Translations under genes and position numbers: made by a program | Source: Ulota crispa | Taxonomy: Eukaryota > Streptophyta > Bryopsida > Orthotrichales > Orthotrichaceae | Length of the DNA: 64,000 nt | Reading direction: 5' to 3' | Assembly: GCA_963920765.1 (NCBI GenBank) | Contig: OY987247.1 | Location: 12,062,471 to 12,126,470, forward strand | Notes under the pieces: model-generated | Seen by the model: the letters and a program-made list of their open reading frames with translations, nothing else | Database searches by the model: none | What the model was told of the DNA's origin: nothing | Part shown: positions 35,150 to 45,138 of the stretch, piece after piece | Position numbering within the stretch: the first letter of the stretch is position 1 | Layout: each line of letters begins with the position of its first letter

Positions 35150-35776
35150 CAGGGCTTCTTTTTTTTTTCAGTTTTTAAGAAGTGAGATAGTGGCGATTTA
35201 AAATATTGTAGTGGTGCTACAAATTTCAACATTCATCCATATATTGGATAGAAAATATCACATTAAGGTAGGAGGCTCATAAATGGAGCATCTAAGGGCT
35301 GAAACTGAATTTTGGCTTGGTGAAACTCCTTGAAATGATTTTCAGGAAATTCTCCTTGAAAGACAAGAAGAACTGGCATCTAACGCAAGTTGTTTCATGT
35401 TTTTTAAAACTTTGTAGAATTAGTTATGAATATCTGAAGTGGAAAGGTCATAGGACTCTAAAATGGAGCACTTGCTCAAATGTACATGACTTCTACATTG
35501 TTGAAGGGTTATGAAAAACAAGATGTACAGAAAGAGTACATTTGAGGAGGTGCTCCAAATTTGAGCCTGCTCCGAATTTGAGCCTCCTACCTAATACATG
35601 TGACATGTCTATAATTTAGTTTGCATTCACTATTTGACGATTTCATCCATTTTTTTTAAAAATTCGAAGCCTTTTGGTGATTTCGTCCAAGTTTTTTTTG
35701 GCTTTTTTTTGACATTTTCAGCCAGACTATTTTTTTTGGGTGCAATCTGGCACCAGAAAGTCAAAAAAAAGCCCTG
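35150..35776. mobile_element. hAT-type MITE with a perfect 8-bp target duplication
   Basis: The ends are CAGGGCTTCTTTTTTTT and AAAAAAAAGCCCTG. ATGCTGTC directly precedes and follows the element. The CAGGG start and 8-bp duplication are the hAT signature. An uninterrupted relative lies at 61994-62284. Another insertion (35265-35592) splits this copy. Confidence 0.85.
35265..35592. mobile_element. AGGTAGGAGG MITE nested in the hAT element
   Basis: The termini are AGGTAGGAGGCTCATAAATG and TTGAGCCTCCTACCT. The hAT relative at 61994 reads straight through this point (ATATCACATTAGTACATATT). It is related to the FAX intron insertion at 15218-15550. Confidence 0.75.
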
Positions 35777-37256
35777 ATGCTGTCACTATAACAGGAAGTG
35801 AAAGTCAGCTGCAATATCATATTATTGCATGAGCACCTCCACCATAGAAAAGTCCACAGAACAAGGATTCATACTCATCTCTACTAGTGAGAGCCAGGAC
35901 TCTGACTCGTGCACAATCTCTGAAACTGTGTGGGTGTCGGTGCGGATGTAGGAACATAATATGACAACGAGTTCAAAAGAAAAAACAGACATGGATGTAA
36001 ATTTTATTGAAAAAAAAGCAACTACCACCATGGACCACCAATATATATCTTTGTATAAGAGATACTCATTGCCCAGGAAAAACAGCTGGAAGGGCCTTGT
36101 GTAAGCGTTCCTCTGAAATGGTGAAGGTGATTTTTCTTGTTTGTAAAGAGCTAAACTATGTATAAATGATTACGTACCAAGCAGCATGAGCTTCAGAGGT
36201 GTTATTCACTTGAAGAAAAGTTTGTAACTTTGTATGGTGTTACCTACTAAGCTTCTAAAGCACCACGGTCCCTTTCAGACAAATCTAACCTCTGCATGTT
36301 GTGCAAAACTAGAAGATTAGTTCAACTGCTCGCTCTAAACACACTTCGAAGGACACACACCCTCAATCAATAGCAGTAGGTCATGGATCGAAACGTGACC
36401 TCAATGGTACATAGAAATTAGGGTAGTGTGCTCATGAACCGCTCACACATTTTGAACCGTTTAGGTCGCCTATAGTGAAATGGTGTTATGGGTGGTTCTT
36501 AAATTGATCTCTTACAAGTCAATGAATACATGGAAGAAAAGGTATTTTTAATTGCAATAGCCTATCATTTTTCTTGATTCTCCAAATCTCTTCACAACTT
36601 GCAAGTGAACGGTTCTTGGAAGGTCCAGGGTCATAAATAAGGACTTATTGCACATGTACTTTGAAAATTCATAAGTAACTCAAAAATACTTCAAAAAATA
36701 TGAAACAACTTGTGTTACATTCCGCATCTATTTCTCTTTGTTTGAAAAATGAAAAATGCACTTAAAATCCTCCCATCCATGGAAAACCATAAAAAAGGTG
36801 GATGAGCCCTTAGATGGACTGTTTATGAGTATACTACCTTACGCAACGTGGAGTTGGATCCGTGAACACCTTGCCATAATGACAGTAGAGTAGCACTAGA
36901 ATTAGTGATCATAGCAGAATGGGTTGCAACTAAACCACCGATCTTTTGTATGACACTAGCCACAGTTCCAGTCAATGGATTCGAAATCTTGGACCAATGT
37001 GTATCACATCTTCCCCAGGAGAATAAAATTTGAGGCATAATCTTGGCGTGCTCTCCCGGCTTATCTCTAAACAAGGTTTTTTTGTAGTAGTTGGAATCAT
37101 GCACTCTGAGCTTGTTCTTGAGGCTTTACAACAGTCAAAGTTGTGAGCGGAGTAGTCAGAATTGTTCATGAAACAAACTCTACCTCACGTAAAGCTCGTG
37201 CAATGCAGTTCTCTCATCGATATTCAAGCAGCATTTACCTGAACTTCAAAGCCGTA

Positions 37257-37525
37257 AACACCATATTTGTTAATTTGGGAAAATCAGTACATTTTGAGAT
37301 TTTCAAATTTTGAGGTGAAAGTTTTAGGTGATTACCTAAAACCAAGCTCAACATTTTGTTTTGTACACGTGTCCTCACCTGAGAGAAGGAATTTGCGAGG
37401 GAAAAAATCTCAATGACTCGGACTGAATTTGATACCTTCAAATCTAGTTTAAGATAACTTTTTGGGTTTAAGGTGGAGTACAAAGTGGGACACCTGTTTT
37501 TTCCCAAATTAACAAATATGGTGTT
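37257..37525. mobile_element. MITE with AACACCATATTTGTTAATTT ends, copy 1
   Basis: The terminal inverted repeats are AACACCATATTTGTTAATTT and AAATTAACAAATATGGTGTT. The interior (GGTGATTACC, TTTGATACCTTCAAATCT) is repeated in the next copy. Confidence 0.8.
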
Positions 37526-37832
37526 CGTACCACAATATACTTCAAACTGACAATATTGATGGCTTGTGGGCACTAGACTAAAAATAACGAACTTTCCCCT
37601 AAACCAGCTTGCTCAATTCAAGCCACCCACCATGACCGTCTGAAACCATGATTTGCAAGTGCAGCAGTACACGAGTCTTGCAATTGCAAAGCAGAAATTG
37701 TCGACCCCCCTCCAGGGTATTTTTTTTTTTTTGTATTTGCAAGGGTAGACTGACTGACACCCCAGAATACACATAGGTAAGACAACAGTTTGGCTAAAAA
37801 CAGAATGAATGAACGCTTTTCAAAATCCTTCG

Positions 37833-38090
37833 AATGCCATAGTAGGTAAATTGGGAAAAAGAGTGCATTTTAGGACTTCTGAAGGTTTAAGGTGATCACC
37901 TTAAATCGAGCTTCAGCATTTTTTGGGTACATGTGTCTTCACCTAAGAGGAGGAATTTATGAGGGAAAAAATCTTAGTGGCTCAGACTGACTTTGATACC
38001 TTTGAATCTGGTTTAAGGTAATTATTTGGATTTAAGGTGGAGTACAAAATGGTACCTCCGTTTTTCCCAATTTACCTAATATGGTGTTTT
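37833..38090. mobile_element. Same MITE family, copy 2
   Basis: A direct-orientation copy about 310 bp downstream of the first, with eroded left end (GCCATAGTAGGTAAATTGGG) and intact right end (CAATTTACCTAATATGGTGTT-like). It aligns throughout with 37257-37525. Confidence 0.75.
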
Positions 38091-39144
38091 CGGTTGATCT
38101 TTCCGCAAAACCTGCATCCAAGTTGCAAGAACAAAAGCCTTCCATCGGTTTGATTTAGTTAGGCTTAGCCAATGACCTTCTCATGCTCCCTCACGATAAG
38201 TCACCGTAGTACTGCTGTACAACAGGGCAAATACAATGCCCTAGGGTGGTTTAGGGGTTAAAGCAAGAGTTGGAGTTTGAATTTGCCAAACATAAAAAAG
38301 ATTATTGCTTGAGTTATTTAATTATTGCGTCTTGCAGTGATAAACTTAACTTGGAAAACTACATGAAGCAAATGAGTTTGTGAGGTGTATTAATTAAAAT
38401 AGTTCATGAGAGATAAATATAATTAATGTAGTATATTGTGGGTTATAGTATTTAGGTTGTATTTCAAAATAATGACTTTTGTGGGTACAATTTTGAAGAA
38501 ATTTTGTACACTCATGTCTTAATTAAAGAGTGTATGTGAAGGATGCTTCATAAGAGAGGTTATGTTACCAAGTTGCTACTTGAGGTGTGGTAAAAGGTTG
38601 TGGCCAAAAACTATTTTACAGATGAGGGCATGATGTATGTCACATTTTCATGTTGATTAGGCAAATCTCACCCAAGTTAGTGTAAAGAGGTTTTGCACTA
38701 TTCACAGTCACCCTTCTCTTCTTTTCTCCAAAAATTGTCTTGTGAGGTTTTTGCTCCCACTCTCTGGTCTTCAGTTCCACTGTTTTTGCCCAATGGGCTA
38801 TAATAATGACAAATTCACAAAGCTTAAAAAATAAACCTTTACATATGATTGAAAAAGATTGAATCAGCCCAAAAATGGTTTTGGATTGCATGATTTGTCT
38901 AAAGTAGTAGCCAAGAATCTCGTAAGTTTGATTATGAAAGAATTGGAAATTCTATAAAATGATCTGAAGAACATATTGCAAAAGTTGCTAGTAAAATCCC
39001 TTCCTATAGAAGTAAGTGATTTGGGTGAGAGAATTGGATGGGGGAAGAGGCACAAACATCCTATTAAGTTAAACAAGAGAATACATTGCTAAACATGTTT
39101 GATAGGGATTCTCTAATGGGAATCTTGATCAAACGTTTTGCTCA

Positions 39145-39784
39145 TTAACTCCTAAATGCTTGCGGCACCAAATTTTGGTGTTTGCAATATTTTGAGGTTG
39201 AATAAACCTAACTAAGTTGCTATTTTTAGTAGTTTAAATTCTAGATTATTTCTTTGAGAAGTCTACTTTTAGGATCAACAATCTGGTTTTGAAAATGATC
39301 CATTATGAGTTTTTTATTCAAGCTTTTGTGCAAGGGTCTTGACTTTCTCTAGTGTTGAGAGCTCTTGGAAATGAGCCTCAAATACACTAGATCTTGGAGA
39401 AAAATTTAGACAAAAAATTCATTTGAAAAAATTGTAGAAGAGATTTTGAAAAGCTATAAAGTGATTGGGTTTATGTATGTTATTTCCTTTAACCCTATAT
39501 TTCTTTGATGGTCATTTTTTTAGATACAACATGTGAAAGGAGGATTCAAAGGCTTCAAGTCTTTTTTGTAGTTTTAACACCCTCGTGATCAAACATTATA
39601 ATCTTTCAATCCATTAGTGATATTGTTGTGTTTTCTTTTCTTGTGTGACCTCTAACATATCTAGTTTGAATTTGTACGGTTACAATTCAAAAGAACTTGA
39701 CACAACTTATTAAAATGTTGCCTTTTTGTCAATTGAAGCAAATTCTTAAAAACCTAGAAAAGGCCTCAGGCATTTAGGGGTTAA
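39145..39784. mobile_element. TTAA element (piggyBac-like), 640 bp, with an empty paralogous site
   Basis: TTAA then CTCCTAAATGCTTGCGGCAC on the left; CCTCAGGCATTTAGGGG then TTAA on the right. In segment A (about 21350-21375) the same flanks are joined across a single TTAA: ACATTAAAACAAAAGGG. The insertion therefore duplicated exactly TTAA. The element at 16705 is a reverse-oriented relative. Confidence 0.88.
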
Positions 39785-39794
39785 AAAAAACAAA

Positions 39795-40101
39795 AGGGAA
39801 GATTTTATGGATACCCCTTAAGTTTGTAATATTTTCATGGATACCCTTGCTTTTCAGAGATTGCACAGACCATAATTTTCAAGCTTTTGTAAAATTGGGC
39901 ATGCCACTTCTTTCTCCCTTGTGTGTGCATATTGCTTCTTCAGTCACTTCTTGTCTTAACATTGGTCATGAAAGAAATAATGTGCATAATAGTACAAACA
40001 CTTGAATTTTTTGGTCCAAGGGTGTTTAAGTAATTTCTGAAAAAATAGGGGTATTGATGTAAATACCACAAACTTCAGGGGTATCCATGAAATTCTCCCT
40101 T
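39795..40101. mobile_element. MITE with AAGGGAAAATTTCATG ends, copy 3 of 3
   Basis: This aligns with 21370-21711 and 27776-28091. It starts the third F-box segment, just after the TTAA insertion. Confidence 0.75.
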
Positions 40102-40603
40102 ATTATTATTACCTTTGATTAGTAAAAAGAATTGGACTTTTCCACCCTATCTCCACATAGACATATGTGCATTTAATTGAGCCCTTCACAACCACCAGTG
40201 CTATCTTTTTCTGTCCCTTTCCTTGTGTTAAGATAATTATTATATTAATACGCTCTCTATTATAGACTACTAGAATTCACTAAAGTTTACTTTAGGAAGA
40301 GAACCCCATGGACCAATAGTAGAGGAAGGCTTTTACTTTATACCCTCTCTCCTTGTATACAGTTCCAGAACCTACTTAGAGTAAACTACTTCTCTTTTTT
40401 TGTATATATTTCTTGGGTTGATCATTGAAATTCAAATAGTTGCAACTCCTACTTAAAGAGTGTGATTGTCATATGATACAATTTGAAGGTCTTGACCTTT
40501 AACGGCAGCAAGAATCAGAGCCGGTATGTGATAGTATAAAGGTGCATATGTGACATTACATAGGTGCTTGTGATTGATTTTAGTAGTTTGATAATAGTAT
40601 GAT

Positions 40604-41016
40604 GGGCATTGATATGTGTACCACACCCTTTGAACTATTATACCACACCCTCGGGGTTAATTTTAGATTTCTACCATCAAAAAGTTGAATTTGAGAATTT
40701 TGAATTTAGATTTGGACTTAGAGACCATGATTTAGTGTAGAACCATAAAAAAAAGTTGCAATTCAACAACACCCAATGAAAAAGCTTATCGTCTTTTACA
40801 AACTAAAGTAAAAGTAACACTTTTCTCCCTAGCTAAACTTTTTCATTGGGTGTTGTTGAATTGCAACTTTTTTTACGGTTCTAAACTAAATCATGGTCTT
40901 TGAGTCCATCTGAATTCAAAATTTTCAAATTCAGGTTTTTGATGGTTGAAATGTAAAATTTACTCTGAGGTGCATGATACAATAGTTCAAAGGGTGTAGT
41001 GCACATATCAATTTCC
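40604..41016. mobile_element. Mutator-like fold-back element with a 9-bp target duplication
   Basis: Two arms of about 190 bp form an inverted repeat over nearly the whole element (GTTGCAATTCAACAACACCC against GGGTGTTGTTGAATTGCAAC). The flanks are TAGTATGAT and TAGTATAAT, eight of nine bases identical. Segment A (about 22215-22235) has only one such site, giving an empty-site comparison. A 9-bp duplication and long arms suggest a Mutator-like TIR element. Confidence 0.8.
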
Positions 41017-42205
41017 TAGTATAATTCCTTATCTACTTGGTAGAGTCTAAGGTGCTGGTTGCTCTTACTTGTTAAATACAAAACTGAAACCTTGCTCCTT
41101 GGCGTTTAGGGTTTGAATATTCCAGCTAGTTACCACACCTTGAAATAGCGTACTTTTGCTTGACCTTACCGGCTTAAATGTCAATTAAGATTCTCTAGCT
41201 TCAATTGCAGGCAATTGAAAATCCTTTTGAATGGTAATCTTAAATCCAAATGTTACTTTTGCAAGTTGTTTTGAAATTGCCCTCATTGCTTCCATGCCAA
41301 GGATGCACTAGCCTGCACTCCCTCTTAGGCTACCGCTGGCAGCATCCATGGCGGTTGTGCTTAAGGCAATCACTTAGGGTTTAAGATTAGGGTTTAGAAT
41401 TAGGGTTTATATTAGGGTCGTCGTTTGCATCTTACCCATTTCCCTAGTCTAATTGTTTCTTGTTGGATGTGCTTGTTTTAATGGTTGAATAGAAGAGCGT
41501 TTGGTTGGTGCAAGAGCCAATCCTAAAGTTTAACCAGCAACCTACTCAGTGAGCACAAGCACCACAATTTGGATGTTTTGTAGGTTTGTTTGTATGGAGA
41601 TGGTGGTCCAGCGAGTTTTGCGATGCATCTGTTTCTTGTTTGTGCTGCACATACCTTTACTTGATGATGTGCCTAGATTGTTGAATTAACAAGTACCTCT
41701 GAGAATGTAGCCATATTAAACGTTAATATTGACTATGTTTTCACCCTGCCTAATTTTGGCCTCAGGTGCATTTGGGATCTCTAAACATTCCATCTTCAAG
41801 GAAGGCTTTCTTTTTATTGATGCCAATGATGAGGATATGTTTGTTGTGTCCGGATTGGTGTGCATGAGAATGTCACCACAATACCAAAATAAATTGTGCA
41901 TGTAGAATGGTCAAACATTGTGATAATTGTTCCCTCATTTTGGTGATGATGTTCTTTTGCAAGGATGAAAGCTTGCCAATAGTAGTGAAGAACAGACTTT
42001 CTCTCCAAGTTAGCAGATGGAATAAATAGCTATGCTTGTCAAGAGTTGAGTTTCTACATTTGCAATTGAAGCTAAACCCAGAGGCCTAGACCTTGCAAGT
42101 CATAACTTTTGGCATTTGTTGTTCTTATACTGAGATTGTCTTTCATCCAAGGAAGTGCAAATCTATTGACAAAAAAGAAACCAAAGCTAAGAAGGAGAAG
42201 CGACC

Positions 42206-43444
42206 ATGACAAATGCATCAGCTCCCCACATGGAGCACATGTGGAGAGGACTTCTTGAAGAAGTTCTGGTGTGCAACGTGTTACCGCATCTCCCCATGAC
42301 ATCTTTGTGCCGCTTTTGAACTGTATGCAAAAAATGGAACGCCTTGCCAACGCAAAATGACTTTGCAGCACAACATGCCCTCACCTCCTTGGAGAAAGAA
42401 GAGTTTGTCCTCATGACGTTGCGATCAATGTAGCCTCCCAATTCTCTCGGAGGTTGGAATGTCTTCAATGTGACCAACAACAGAGTCTTCCCCTCTGTGA
42501 GCCACAATGACCTCCTTGCCACTCTTGGAAGGTATGAAAACATTATTTCTACTCAAAGAAAGAAATTACTAGCAGCCGACGAAGGCCTTCTTCTTGTATA
42601 TTTGTATAGCCTTAGCAAAAGCCCCTCCCTCATTGTTTGCAATCCAATATTGAGGGCTATGAAGGTTATTCCATTGTCGTTGGAAAAATGGTTTCAATAC
42701 AACACCCATGTTATGTTCACGGACTTGGTCTCTATGGAATACAAGATTTTGATGTTTCATTCAATTAGCCAACACTACCAAACCAAGTACAAGGACGTTT
42801 TTGAGTCGAAGACTGGCAGATGGAGGAGAGTGGTGAATACCAGCGTGCCTGCTTCTCTTGGGAGCTGGTACAAAAAATCCAAGTTTTTGAGATTTAAGAA
42901 CGCCATGTACCAGCCTTTTAGTGGCAGTGAGAACGATGAAGATGAGAAGCTCTATTTGATTGAGTTTGACAAGATGACGAGCATGGGATCCATACTCGAT
43001 TTCCCTAAATGGTTCTCTAGCATTAGGGATTGCGTGAGAACCCATACCTTTGAACTCGTTGTGAGCATGGGCTGATTGTTTTACGTCTATAGACCGCACC
43101 GAAAGCACAATGATTCCTTGGAGCTCTTTGAAGGCATGTATTGGCCGGTGCACCAGAAGCATGATGATTGCTTGGAGGTTTTTAAAATCTTCTGAGAGCA
43201 ACACAAGTGGGAAAGCCTTGTGAGGATGCCAGAGGTGTTGGAAGAGGGGCCAGAACTTGTTGAACCCATAGGATGTGCGTCATCCATCTTGTTTTGCTCA
43301 GGCGTGGTGGGTCGGTTTGTGGCTTATGATTTGGCGAGCAAGTCATGGCACCAATTCTCCCACAGCTGCCCCCCGCACCTCCACATGCAAACAAATATGT
43401 ACTATCCACGCACCAACTTTGGCCTCAGCTTGTGCCGTCCTTAG
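42206..43444 (+). pseudogene. F-box gene copy C with four in-frame stop codons
   Basis: The frame from ATG 42206 to TAG 43442-43444 is preserved with no frameshift. It is interrupted by TGA 42317-42319, TAG 42431-42433, TGA 43073-43075 and TGA 43193-43195. The first and third stops coincide with those of copy B. An extra repeat after the third stop (KHNDSLELFEGMYWPVH, then KHDDCLEVF) looks like a small internal duplication, and about 24 codons seen in copy B before VEPIGCASSILFCS are missing. It is the most decayed of the three copies. Confidence 0.85.
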
Positions 43445-43529
43445 CAATGCATGGAAAGAATCAACCTCCTTTCAGGTCCGAATGTTAAGAACTAGAGTTG
43501 TTCCCATCTAAACCGCTCCAAAGTAAATA

Positions 43530-43600
43530 TAACACCAACTTCTCATATTTGATAACACCAAATTCTCATATTTGATAACACCAAATTCTCATATTTGTTT
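43530..43600. repeat. Three-copy 23-bp tandem repeat
   Basis: AACACCAAATTCTCATATTTG plus two bases is repeated three times in the 3' flank of F-box copy C. The other two segments have a single related unit, so it expanded here. Confidence 0.85.
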
Positions 43601-44062
43601 TTTACACCTATGAAGACTAAGACAGACATACATGCTTTTTACAAGAGTAGAAACCACTTTTTTCATAGTCAAAGAGATAAAAGTCATAAAACTGACATTA
43701 CATGCAGGTAACTCTCAAAAACTTAACCGTACTCTTGAACAAGCAGAGATGTTGGTTGGCATTACAATATTACATGCTCAAGTAGCATATTTCTAGGTTC
43801 TATATATGTGCCCATCTATGCCTCCAGTTGGACTTACAAGCATTTTCAACAGCAATAGCATAGTGCCACTTTGATGAAACTGAAGTTTTGTGCAATTTGA
43901 GCAGAGTGTAAGTTAGTCCAAAAGCAGCAGAAGAGTTGCGTGAGGAGCATTAGGTTTGTAAAGAGGATGCTTTTGCTGTGATGTGTTCAACGTTAGTATG
44001 TGTGAATACACAATGGGGATCACTTCCAAGCTACATCATGAAGATGATCTAGGGATGCTACC

Positions 44063-44480
44063 TTAACCCCGAAATGCTCAAGGCACCAAATTTTGGTGTT
44101 CTAAACACTAGAGTTTGATGTCCTAAACACCAGAGTTTGATGCTTTGGGCATTTAAGGGCATCTCCACCAGTGCAGACTTGCTCAAAGTTTTCCATTTGG
44201 TGTGGCGAGGCCTGAAGGCTCTCAATCTCCACCCATGCTCTTTGAAAAGGTGGCCTAACACTCCAAGACACCCCATAAATAAGCAATTGACCACTTATCT
44301 AGGGAAGTATAGGATAAAGATCACTAAAATTAGGGTGAATAGTGCATGAATAGTGGCTTGAAGAGTGGTTTGCTAGACTCACTAGATAAGAGAGTTTGAG
44401 AGGATCTTAAGAGGGGCCTGGCTACTTTTCATCCACTTTGAGTTTGCCCAAGCCACCGGTGGAGATGCCCTAAGGGTTAA
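44063..44480. mobile_element. TTAA element, short, disrupted by a Tourist-like MITE
   Basis: TTAA then CCCCGAAATGCTCAAGGCAC on the left. The right end (GCTTTGGGCATTTAAGGG then TTAA) is split by the element at 44157-44470. Removing that leaves a unit of about 100 bp, with two copies of a CTAAACAC-AGAGTTTGATG phrase inside. Confidence 0.75.
44157..44470. mobile_element. PIF/Harbinger (Tourist-like) MITE with TAA target duplication
   Basis: The ends are GGGCATCTCCACCAGTG and CACCGGTGGAGATGCCC, flanked by TAA on both sides. The 3-bp TAA duplication and GGG start fit Tourist-type MITEs. It inserted into the right terminus of a TTAA element. Confidence 0.82.
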
Positions 44481-45138
44481 GAAAGTTTGAGCAGGCACTT
44501 TCTGCCCAATACTACAACAGGGCAATCTAAGTAGAAGGTAGTAAAATTATTCACTAAGTATTGGAAAGAATATTGAAAGATCTGCTAAGCTGGTGTCTAT
44601 ATTCCTTCTTCCACTATAGGGATATTGCCTCACAAATCTCTTGGTATATTTTGACCTAGTATCTCAAAACAATAAAGAGAGAAATGACATACTGGATACA
44701 TGCAAGACAGTTTTTGTAAGCAATCCTGGTGAGGGATGAAAAAAAGGAGACTTGACCAATAGAAACTCTTACCCCCTTGATCTACTGACCCTCATTTCTG
44801 TACACTCCACTATTTTATCTGGTAACTGGTTTATCTTAATATTAAAATCAAGTTTTTTATTATCAATTGTCACCACGGCCCAAGATAATAGTATTTTCTT
44901 AAAAAACCACCCTAAACCAAACGCAAAGAATGACTGATACACAGATAAAATGAAACTAGATATCAATATGACAGAAACCTTGAAGGAATCATTGTAACAT
45001 GATTTGGATCAAAACTCAAAAGAAACCAGTTTTGGAGTTTGGAGTATCAAAGTAAAGAACTTTAATTATAGAAAGAAATAAAGGATCATGTAAGTGTATT
45101 GTACACTAGTTATGTCATGGAATAAATACAAGTGGACA
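44481..45138. other. Intergenic DNA, probable 3' UTR of the 516-aa gene
   Basis: AT-rich sequence between a MITE and the stop codon of the minus-strand gene. No feature is recognised. Confidence 0.4.

Larger units (their letters stand above)
32813..38261. mobile_element. 5.45-kb TTAA-bounded insertion carrying thioesterase exons
   Basis: The FAX 3' flank reads GTAGCATTTTTAAAGGAGTT at about 16330-16350. In copy C the same sequence is split at TTAA. The left junction continues CCCTTGAACGACCCAGCG; the right junction is GGTGGTTTAGGGG then TTAA, followed by AGTTGGAGTTTGAATTTGCC as in copy A. Only TTAA is duplicated. The ends are weak inverted repeats of the TTAA family. Inside are two exons of an acyl-CoA thioesterase-like gene, two small TTAA MITEs, an hAT element with a nested insertion, and two copies of another MITE. 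No transposase is visible, so mobilisation would need one in trans. Confidence 0.7.
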
